Source: Verrucomicrobiota bacterium
Lineage (GTDB): Bacteria; Verrucomicrobiota; Verrucomicrobiia; Limisphaerales; JAHEOI01
DNA length: 8,091 nt
Assembly: GCA_018610125.1 (NCBI GenBank)
Contig: JAHEOI010000258.1
Span: forward strand, 1 to 8,091
Direction of reading: 5' to 3'
This document shows positions 1 through 6,238 of the stretch, in pieces. Position 1 is the stretch's first letter. Every line of letters begins with the position of its first letter. A program made the translations under genes and the position numbers. The notes under the pieces are model-generated. The model saw only the letters and a program-made list of their open reading frames with translations. It was not told where the DNA came from and searched no databases.

Positions 1-396
1 GCCCGAGGCCGCCGCTTCGTCGGGCTTCTCGGCCGAAGCGCCGGCATTGGTCGAAGCGGCCTTTTGTCGCTCCTGCTCTCGAACCAGTGCTCGGATCACC
101 TCCTCGCGATTCTTGGCATCCTTCGGAATCTTGATGTCGGGCGGGAGCTGCTTTTCGAGCTCTTCAATGCTTGGCTGGTCGGCATCGGCCTCTTCGGACT
201 CTTTCCCTTTCGACGGCTTTTCCGAGCTCTTCGACTTCGCCTTCTCGGATTGCCCTTTCTCCTCGGCCGTCGATTCAGGCTCGGCCTTGGCTGATTTGGA
301 TTCCGGTTCCTGGGAATAGGCCGGAAGTCCCAGGCCACCCAATAGGAGAAAGATTGAAATCCCTGTTACGGTTGAAATCCGCTGCTTACTGATCAT
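1..396 (-). CDS. Exported Lys/Glu/Ser-rich protein, N-terminal part only; possible secretin or secretin-associated protein
   Basis: Open reading frame of 132 codons that continues past the left edge with no stop, so only the N-terminus is visible. The start is ATG at 396-394, which overlaps the TGA of the PilO-like gene (395-393) in an ATGA arrangement typical of translational coupling. Residues 1-28 form a signal peptide: basic MISKQR, hydrophobic core TGISIFLLLGGLGLP, then a plausible cleavage site around AYS-Q. Residues 29-75 are low-complexity and highly charged (Glu, Lys, Ser, Ala), likely disordered. Residues 76-112 (QPSIEELEKQLPPDIKIPKD and following) look helical, then a second Ala/Glu-rich stretch begins. 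Its place directly after ATPase, PilM/PilN-like and PilO-like genes suggests a periplasmic or outer-membrane part of the same machine, such as a GspD/PilQ secretin or a PilP-like protein. No secretin domain lies in the visible part, so that assignment rests on position alone. The gene model is secure; the function is not. Confidence 0.72.
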   Translation of the reverse strand, partial: MISKQRISTVTGISIFLLLGGLGLPAYSQEPESKSAKAEPESTAEEKGQSEKAKSKSSEKPSKGKESEEADADQPSIEELEKQLPPDIKIPKDAKNREEVIRALVREQERQKAASTNAGASAEKPDEAAASG

Positions 397-998
397 TGCG
401 TGCTCTTTGCGGTTTGAGTCGTTTCGGCGGCACCGCTTGCGGGTGCCTTCTTTTGATAGCTTGCCACCAAGGTCAGACGGGCCTCGAGGTTCGTGTTTTG
501 GCTTTGTGGTGTGACGATCAGGCTTCTGACCCGAACCATTGAGCTATTGGTGCCCAAGGAATAAAGAAAATCCACCAATTCCGGCTCGTCAGCCACGACG
601 CGCCCCGACACCTGCAGCTCCTCGTAAAACTGGTTGGTTTTCCCTGTGGATCGGGCGGGCGCCGGACTACCCAGCCGTGGCACGCTCACGTTGTTTGCAT
701 GGGCGATCGACTGGATGGTCTCGGTCATGCGAAATGCCTGCATTTCGGGATTAATCTTGCTTCCCTCTGACTGCAGCTCCCGGAGCTCCTGCCGGTACTT
801 CGGGATTGAGTTGGTCGCCTGCCGATAGCGCCTCAATTTGAGCTGCTGCGACTCGAGCTGATTGCTGACGACCTGCCAGCGATTGAAGTGCGGGAAGACA
901 AACCAGATATTCAGCAGGACAAAGACGAGCGTTCCCACCAGGACGACGAGCCTGCGCTCCTGTGGCTGTAAGTTAAGCTTGTCAAATAATCGGTTCAT
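393..998 (-). CDS. PilO/GspM-like inner-membrane assembly protein
   Basis: 201-residue bitopic membrane protein, close to the usual PilO length of about 200. Residues 1-16 are a short cytoplasmic tail, 17-36 a single transmembrane helix (LVVLVGTLVFVLLNIWFVF), and 42-80 a Gln/Leu/Arg-rich helix likely to be coiled coil. Residues 88-182 look like the periplasmic ferredoxin-like domain of PilO/GspM: an alpha segment (TETIQSIAHANNVSV), a strand (YEELQVSGRVVADEPELVDF), a helix, and strands ending LEARLTLVASY. The C-terminal 20 residues are Ala/Thr/Ser-rich. In this family such proteins dimerise with the PilN/GspL-like partner to link the cytoplasmic motor to the outer-membrane channel. The partner is encoded 13 nt upstream, and the next gene overlaps this stop by 4 nt. 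The Shine-Dalgarno sequence is weak (AGAAGA next to the start), so translation may depend on coupling to the gene before it. The call rests on topology, strand pattern and context; sequence identity to characterised PilO proteins is likely low. Confidence 0.8.
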   Translation of the reverse strand: MNRLFDKLNLQPQERRLVVLVGTLVFVLLNIWFVFPHFNRWQVVSNQLESQQLKLRRYRQATNSIPKYRQELRELQSEGSKINPEMQAFRMTETIQSIAHANNVSVPRLGSPAPARSTGKTNQFYEELQVSGRVVADEPELVDFLYSLGTNSSMVRVRSLIVTPQSQNTNLEARLTLVASYQKKAPASGAAETTQTAKSTQ

Positions 999-1011
999 TT
1001 CTTCTATCTCG

Positions 1012-2400
1012 TCAGCTCTCGGTCGGCAACTTGAGATTGCACTTCAATTGCCAGATCACTTTTCCCTGCCGCACCTGCGTGCTCGGCGGCTCCACGCTTT
1101 CAAAGACCCTTCGTCCATTGATTGAAGCCTGGCTCAATTTGGCTGCATAATCATTGGCCTTCTTGCTGTTTTGAGCCGAGCCGCGCAAACGCAACACCTC
1201 ACCCTCTTCAAATCGCAGGTTGTCGAAGGTCATCCCTTCGGGCAACGACTCCACCGCCGCCTTCCATGCATCCAGCGCGGCAAACCGTAAATTCAATTGA
1301 TTACGCAGGATTTCGGTCTGCTCTTGTAGCTGAATGGCATTGGTGTAGCTGCCGCTGATCGCGGCGACCTTTTGGTTGATTCGATCGAGGCGATACTCAA
1401 GAACATTGAGGGCGACGAAATACCCGACCACGCCGACGAGGTAGACAAGAACCACCACCCCGAGCGAGCGCATCCAGAGGTTGTCCACAAACTCCCGTCG
1501 ATAGCGGTTGGCATAGTCATCCGGCAGGAGATTGGCGTGCTCTCTGCCTTGGGCCACCTCACGCGCGTCGTACGAAGCCAGCTCCTGCGACTGCAGCGGG
1601 CGGACGACCTCGACCTCAAGCTCGACCAATTTCTGAATAGCCGGGCGCCAGATCGCCTCCTGTTCTTCGTCGGCAACCAGATGGTACTGGGACGGTCCCG
1701 TCAGCCAGCCTTCAATCTCGCCCGCCCAGGCGACCTGGTCGACTTTCTTGACCAGCGTTTCAGCCCAATTCTCCAGCTCACCGAGATAAAGCAAGCTCAC
1801 GCTCTGCAAAGCGCCGTCAAACCACCAGGCAATCAGGCAATAATTCGCTTCAACCCCTTCGGTGCCGGGAAAAATCCAGACCCCATCCCGATGCATCTCG
1901 GTGGAAAGCAATTGATGCAGGAAGGGGACCTCGAGTCGATCCGGCTGGTAACCCTGCCCCTCAAGCCGACCGAGAAACTTTTCGGCGACACTACGGGACA
2001 CGATGACCACGATCACCGTCAGGTTCCTCTCCTCCTTCTTCGGGAGCATCTCAAAGCTCCAAACGATCTGATTGGTCGGCAATGGCGAGAGCTTCTCCAT
2101 TTGAAGCTCAACCATCGAGTGCACCTCGTTCGGGTCGTCGGTGGGGAGATGGACAACCCGCAGAAACACCTGATCCACCGGCAGCCAAGCGACATTGACC
2201 CAATTCCTGACCAAAGCACGCCAATCTCGCTTGACCAGTCGCGGCGGAAGCGGCTCGGTTTCCGGCACGCTTTCCTCGGTCACCAAGTTAACCCGCTGGC
2301 CTTGATTGACTGAAAAATTCCAGACCTTGGATTTCCCGTCCGCCGTACGAACGATGTTGCAAGCGTGGATCCTTGATTTTCTACCGCTACGATTCCGCAT
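1012..2400 (-). CDS. GspL-like inner-membrane platform protein (PilM-like and PilN-like parts in one chain)
   Basis: 462-residue protein. Residues 1-300 are cytoplasmic and PilM/GspL-like: VDQVFLRVVHLP near 76-86, then a helix VELQMEKLSPLP near 97-108, which matches the PilM segment that usually reads like EAEKYIPFP. Residues 291-295 read LLPDDY followed by YRREFVDNLW, close to the NLLP opening of PilN. A transmembrane helix covers about 312-334 (SLGVVVLVYLVGVVGYFVAL). Then come a helical coiled segment (335-375) and a periplasmic PilN/GspL ferredoxin-like domain with LPEGMTFDNLRFEEGEVLRLRGSAQ near 386-410. PilM binds PilN in type IV pili, and GspL is the natural fusion of the two, docking the ATPase to the membrane. 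The ATPase gene ends 28 nt upstream and the PilO-like gene starts 13 nt downstream. The glycine-rich nucleotide-binding motif of true PilM (IGIDIGSSSIK-type) is not seen near the N-terminus, so ATP binding is doubtful, as in GspL. The start follows a GGGAGA stretch at somewhat long spacing. Confidence 0.8.
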   Translation of the reverse strand: MRNRSGRKSRIHACNIVRTADGKSKVWNFSVNQGQRVNLVTEESVPETEPLPPRLVKRDWRALVRNWVNVAWLPVDQVFLRVVHLPTDDPNEVHSMVELQMEKLSPLPTNQIVWSFEMLPKKEERNLTVIVVIVSRSVAEKFLGRLEGQGYQPDRLEVPFLHQLLSTEMHRDGVWIFPGTEGVEANYCLIAWWFDGALQSVSLLYLGELENWAETLVKKVDQVAWAGEIEGWLTGPSQYHLVADEEQEAIWRPAIQKLVELEVEVVRPLQSQELASYDAREVAQGREHANLLPDDYANRYRREFVDNLWMRSLGVVVLVYLVGVVGYFVALNVLEYRLDRINQKVAAISGSYTNAIQLQEQTEILRNQLNLRFAALDAWKAAVESLPEGMTFDNLRFEEGEVLRLRGSAQNSKKANDYAAKLSQASINGRRVFESVEPPSTQVRQGKVIWQLKCNLKLPTES

Positions 2401-2428
2401 GTTGATCGACTGCTTTCTCCCGGAGCGA

Positions 2429-4153
2429 CTAGTCCCCTACCAGCGCGCCCATATGCTCCTCGGTTTGGGTCACTCGCAACACTTCTTCGATGGTCGTGGT
2501 GCCCGCCTTGACCTTTTCCCATCCATCTCGGCGCAGTGTCTTCATGCCGGATTGTACCGCCGTCTGGGCAATCGTCGAAGCCGGCGAGTTATTGAGCACG
2601 AGCGGACGTATCTTGTCATCCAGGAGCAACAGCTCATAGATCCCGACACGTCCTTGGTAACCCAACTGCCGGCATTCTTCGCAACCGACACCGTGGTAAA
2701 AGGTCGTCGTGTCAATCTCGTCCTCCGGAAATCCGACCTTCCTTAAATAGTCCTTTTCCACCTTCTTTTCCTCGATGCAATGAGGACAAATCGTTCGAAC
2801 CAACCGCTGGGCCATGATCGCCTCCACGGATGAGGCCACCAGGAACGGCTCGATCCCCATATCGATTAAACGGGTAAAGGCACTCGAGGCATCGTTGGTG
2901 TGAAGCGTGCTGAACACCAGGTGCCCCGTCAGCGCCGCGCGGATGGCGATCTCGGCAGTTTCCAGATCGCGGATCTCACCGACCATGATCACGTTCGGAT
3001 CCTGGCGCAGTATATGGCGCAGACCGCGCGCAAAATCGAGCCCGATGTCCGAGCGCACCGAGATCTGGTTGATCCCTTTCAGCTCGTACTCCACCGGCTC
3101 CTCGATCGTGATAATTCGCTTTTGAACGGAATTGATCGCGCTTAAGAAGGCATAGAGCGAGGTCGATTTGCCGGAGCCGGTCGGCCCGGTCACCAGCATG
3201 ATGCCGTAAGGCTTGACGATAATATCCCGGATCGCCTTTTCCTGCCAATATGAGAACCCGAGCTTATCGAGATCGAAGAAGATTTTGCCGCGGGTCAACA
3301 AGCGGAGCGAAACACTCTCTCCGTAAACCGTCGGCACGGTCGAAACCCGGATATCCAGTTCCTCTCCCTTGATCCGAACGTTAATCCGACCGTCTTGCGG
3401 CAAGCGCTTTTCGGCGATGTTCATTCCCGACATCACCTTGATTCGGGAAACAAGCGCCGACTGATATTTCTTGAGCTGTGGCGGCATCGGCGTCTGATGG
3501 AGAATGCCATCAATGCGATACCGTATCCGGAGCTCATCCTCCCAAGGCTCGAAATGGATGTCCGTTGCCCGGTCCTTAAATGCCTCCCAGATCACCTGAT
3601 TGACGAACTTGATGACGCTCGCATCCTGGTCCCCCTCGGTAATCTCCTTATCGTCGCTAAAAAGGATCTCAACCGGTTCCTCCTCCTCGATCTCGTCGAG
3701 GGTCTCGGCACCGACGCCGTAATACTTCTTGAGCGCCTTCTCGATCTCGGCCCGTGAGGCGAGAGCAAACCGGACCGGGCATTGGGCATCGTACTGGACC
3801 GCATTCAACAACGCGGTATCGAAGGGATTGCTCACGGTCACTTGCAGGACGCCACCCTCGTACTGGGTCGGGATAACATTGAACTGAAAGGCCACCTTCG
3901 TCGAAATCTTCTCGCGGGTTTCGTTATCGATGGTCACATTTCTCAAATCGAGGAAAGGCCAATCCAACGCCTCGGCCAGACGTTGAAGGAAAACCTCCTC
4001 CGAAAGCCCCTGCTCCCGGGCGTAAAACTCCACCAACGTCTCTTGGGACCCGTTCTCGACAGCCACCTCCCACTCCTTACGCCACGTATGGAACTTCTCG
4101 GGCGGGACCAGGTCCGCTTTTGCTAATATATCCTTAATTGATCGAAATGCCAT
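2429..4153 (-). CDS. gspE: Type II secretion / type IV pilus assembly ATPase (GspE/PilB family)
   Basis: 574-residue hexameric traffic ATPase that powers pilin or pseudopilin assembly from the cytoplasmic face of the inner membrane. Residues 1-145 form an N-terminal MshEN/T2SSE_N-type domain (SEEVFLQRLAEALDWPFLDL; later VLQVTVSNPFD). An acidic linker follows (EEEEP, about 156-160), then the second domain with the DIHFEPWEDELRIRYRIDG motif (198-216). Catalytic motifs are complete: Walker A GPTGSGKS (323-330), Asp box ITIEEPVEYE (348-357), Walker B VIMVGEIRD (388-396) and His box VFSTLHTND (413-421). A tetracysteine zinc site is formed by C456/C459 and C491/C494. These features mark an assembly ATPase of the GspE/PilB branch, not a PilT retraction ATPase, which lacks the zinc site and the long N-terminus. 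No retraction ATPase, GspF/PilC platform or pseudopilin gene is in this window. The length resembles PilB (about 560-570) more than GspE (about 500), so the gspE/pilB choice is arbitrary from sequence alone. Confidence 0.96.
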   Translation of the reverse strand: MAFRSIKDILAKADLVPPEKFHTWRKEWEVAVENGSQETLVEFYAREQGLSEEVFLQRLAEALDWPFLDLRNVTIDNETREKISTKVAFQFNVIPTQYEGGVLQVTVSNPFDTALLNAVQYDAQCPVRFALASRAEIEKALKKYYGVGAETLDEIEEEEPVEILFSDDKEITEGDQDASVIKFVNQVIWEAFKDRATDIHFEPWEDELRIRYRIDGILHQTPMPPQLKKYQSALVSRIKVMSGMNIAEKRLPQDGRINVRIKGEELDIRVSTVPTVYGESVSLRLLTRGKIFFDLDKLGFSYWQEKAIRDIIVKPYGIMLVTGPTGSGKSTSLYAFLSAINSVQKRIITIEEPVEYELKGINQISVRSDIGLDFARGLRHILRQDPNVIMVGEIRDLETAEIAIRAALTGHLVFSTLHTNDASSAFTRLIDMGIEPFLVASSVEAIMAQRLVRTICPHCIEEKKVEKDYLRKVGFPEDEIDTTTFYHGVGCEECRQLGYQGRVGIYELLLLDDKIRPLVLNNSPASTIAQTAVQSGMKTLRRDGWEKVKAGTTTIEEVLRVTQTEEHMGALVGD

Positions 4154-4220
4154 GCCTATCCGTGCGCAAACAAATTGCCTTTATGTTCTACACTCCAACG
4201 GCGGCAAAGTTGCGGTAAAC
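4154..4220 (-). other. Short aspS-gspE intergenic gap
   Basis: 67 nt separate the aspS stop from the ATPase start. On the minus strand I see no GC-rich hairpin followed by a T-run, so read-through from aspS is possible. There is also no clear promoter and only a weak purine tract (AAAGG), far from the ATPase ATG. The gap is longer than the others in the run and is the only plausible place for a separate promoter for the secretion genes. Confidence 0.5.
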
Positions 4221-6032
4221 TTACTCGTTGGCACGCTTTTTCTTGGCGGCTTTAACTTCGAGATGAAGCTCGCGAAGCTGTTTTGGATCGACGGCTGCGG
4301 GTGCCTGCGTCATCATGTCCGTGCCTTTGGCCGTCTTGGGGAAGGCGATCACGTCCCGGATGCTGTGGGTGCCACAGAGGAGGGCCACCAAGCGATCGAA
4401 TCCGATAGCGATCCCGCCATGCGGTGGGCAGCCATACCGAAAGGCCTCGAGCATGTAACCGAATCGAGCCTCCGCAACTTCCGGGGAAAGTTGAAGAATA
4501 TCCTCAAATACGGTCTTCTGCACCTCCCGCTGATGGATACGAATCGACCCGCCTCCAAGCTCGACCCCGTTTACCACAATGTCGTAGTGCTGGCCACGGA
4601 CCCGTTTCGGATCACTCTTTAAAAGCGGGATATCCTCTGCGACAGGCGCCGTAAACGGATGATGACTCGAATACCACCGTCCCGCTTCACGGTCAAAGCT
4701 CAACAAGGGAAAATCTTCAACCCAAAGGAAGTGAAACACATTTTCGGGGATTTGCAATTTCCCTTGGCTGGAGAGGACCTCGGCACAGTAAAGGCGAATC
4801 CTTCCCAGGATCTCACAGGCGTTCTGCCATTGATCCGCCGCAAAGAGGATCAAGTCCCCTTCTTCGATGCCCAATTTCTCGGTAAGGGCCTCTTTCTCTT
4901 CCTGGTTGAAAAACTTGACGATGGGCGACTTCCATTCCCCACCTTCGACCTTGATGTAAGCCAACCCTTTCGCGCCGAAGCTCTTGGCGTATTCGGTCAT
5001 TGTCTCCATCTGCCCTTGGGTGACATCGGCCAACCCCTTGGCGTTGAGCGCCTTGATGACACCGTCCGAATCAAGGGCGCTTCGGAAAACTTTGAATTCG
5101 GTCGATTGAAAGGTCTCCGAGAAGTCGATCAGCTCCATTCCGTATCGGGTGTCCGGCTTATCGGTGCCATACCGGTTCATGGCCTCGACATAGGAGAGTC
5201 TTGGAAAGCGCTCGGGGAGCTCATAATCAAGCGCGGTTTTCCAAAGCCGTTGCATCAACCCCTCGACCACACGGTAGATATCCTCCCGCTCAATAAAGGA
5301 CATCTCCAAGTCGATTTGCGTGAACTCCGGCTGGCGGTCCGCCCTCAAGTCCTCGTCCCGATAACAGCGCGCAAGCTGAAAATATTTGTCGACACCGGCG
5401 ACCATGAGGATCTGCTTGAATTGTTGAGGCGACTGCGGGAGTGCATAGAACTCACCCGGACGCAGCCGGCTCGGCACAACAAATTCGCGCGCCCCTTCCG
5501 GGGTCGATTTGAAGAGGGTCGGGGTTTCCAGCTCTAAAAAGCCTTCTTCATCAACATATTGGCGGGTTGCTGTGGCGATCCGGCTTCGCAAACGGAGGTT
5601 CCGCGCCATATCGGGGCGTCGGAGATCGAGGTAGCGATGCTGGAGCCGTAATTCCTCGTTCACTTTGGCCGCCACTTCCGGATCATCGACAGGAAATGGC
5701 AGCACATCCGCGTGGTTCAAGACCTCGAGCCGTTCGGTCACCACCTCGACCTCCCCGGTGTCGATCTTGGGATTGCTCGTCCCTTCCGGTCGGGCGCGCA
5801 CGCTCCCGGAAACAGCGACGACGGTCTCGGCATGTAGCGCGGCAGCATGCTCAACGACCTCCTTATCAAGCTCGTTCGGATCGAATACCGTCTGGGTGCG
5901 ACCCTCTCGGTCTCGGATATCGAGGAATAATAACCCGCCAAAGTCCCGCCGGGAATGGACCCAACCGCACAACGTCACTTTCTGCCCGATATGCTCCGAG
6001 CGAAGCTCGTTACAATGATGCGTTCGTTTCAT
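4221..6032 (-). CDS. aspS: Aspartyl-tRNA synthetase, bacterial type
   Basis: 603-residue class IIb synthetase that charges tRNA-Asp with aspartate in the cytoplasm; bacterial AspRS is usually about 580-600 residues, so it is full length. Residues 1-105 are the anticodon-binding OB fold (VTLCGWVHSRRDFGGLLFLD). Catalytic landmarks are YLDLRRP (134-140), FYALPQSPQQFKQ (195-207) and motif 2 RCYRDEDLRADRQPEFTQID (222-241). The GAD insertion domain characteristic of bacterial AspRS covers roughly 295-420. Motif 3 is GIAIGFDRLVALLCG (540-554), followed by SIRDVIAFPK. The C-terminus is Lys-rich (KAAKKKRANE). The start ATG at 6032 begins MKRTHHCNELRSEHIGQ, matching the usual N-terminus; a GAGG lies upstream but rather far away. 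In the anticodon domain, Phe31 and Gly84 (RPEG) sit at positions linked to tRNA-Asn discrimination (see findings). It is the first gene of the minus-strand run, 67 nt before the ATPase gene with no hairpin terminator visible between them. Confidence 0.98.
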   Translation of the reverse strand: MKRTHHCNELRSEHIGQKVTLCGWVHSRRDFGGLLFLDIRDREGRTQTVFDPNELDKEVVEHAAALHAETVVAVSGSVRARPEGTSNPKIDTGEVEVVTERLEVLNHADVLPFPVDDPEVAAKVNEELRLQHRYLDLRRPDMARNLRLRSRIATATRQYVDEEGFLELETPTLFKSTPEGAREFVVPSRLRPGEFYALPQSPQQFKQILMVAGVDKYFQLARCYRDEDLRADRQPEFTQIDLEMSFIEREDIYRVVEGLMQRLWKTALDYELPERFPRLSYVEAMNRYGTDKPDTRYGMELIDFSETFQSTEFKVFRSALDSDGVIKALNAKGLADVTQGQMETMTEYAKSFGAKGLAYIKVEGGEWKSPIVKFFNQEEKEALTEKLGIEEGDLILFAADQWQNACEILGRIRLYCAEVLSSQGKLQIPENVFHFLWVEDFPLLSFDREAGRWYSSHHPFTAPVAEDIPLLKSDPKRVRGQHYDIVVNGVELGGGSIRIHQREVQKTVFEDILQLSPEVAEARFGYMLEAFRYGCPPHGGIAIGFDRLVALLCGTHSIRDVIAFPKTAKGTDMMTQAPAAVDPKQLRELHLEVKAAKKKRANE

Positions 6033-6238
6033 GAATGTTTATCGTCAACCTCAGCCTACTTCACTTAAGTCTGAGAGGCTCATTTCAAAAAGCCCGAGGG
6101 TGCAAAATGCCGTCCAAACTTGGAAAGAATCAAGCGGAACTTACTTTAACGGCGGTTGAATCCTCAAAAAAAATCAGCTAGACACGCAATTCATTCTTGA
6201 TCCAACCTTACGTGCGAACCTGAAGATCGGACAGCGAC
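6033..6238. promoter_or_regulatory. Divergent intergenic region between aspS and the sulfatase gene
   Basis: 206 nt lie between two start codons pointing away from each other, so promoters for both genes should be here. The region is visibly more AT-rich than the flanking genes, with an A8 run near 6165-6173. I see no pair of -35/-10 hexamers good enough to name, no clear inverted-repeat operator and no T-box or riboswitch-like structure. The sulfatase has only a weak Shine-Dalgarno candidate (CGGA about 7 nt before its ATG). The regulatory role is inferred from gene orientation only. Confidence 0.5.

Noticed and set aside
1372..2313. 313-codon open frame on the plus strand
   Set aside because: It lies wholly antisense to the GspL-like gene, whose protein has recognisable PilM/PilN features. 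The plus-strand product has no recognisable domain, and such long antisense frames are common where codon bias is strong.
4659..5537. 292-codon open frame on the plus strand
   Set aside because: It is antisense to the catalytic and GAD regions of aspS, which is unmistakable; the product resembles no family I know.
6090..6110. Possible terminator hairpin (CCC/GGG next to a T-run on the minus strand)
   Set aside because: The stem is only 3 bp with a 2 nt loop, and it sits upstream of aspS with no gene ending there.
6157..6225. Candidate -35 elements TTGAAT and TTGATC upstream of the sulfatase
   Set aside because: Neither has a convincing -10 hexamer at 16-18 nt spacing, so no promoter is called.
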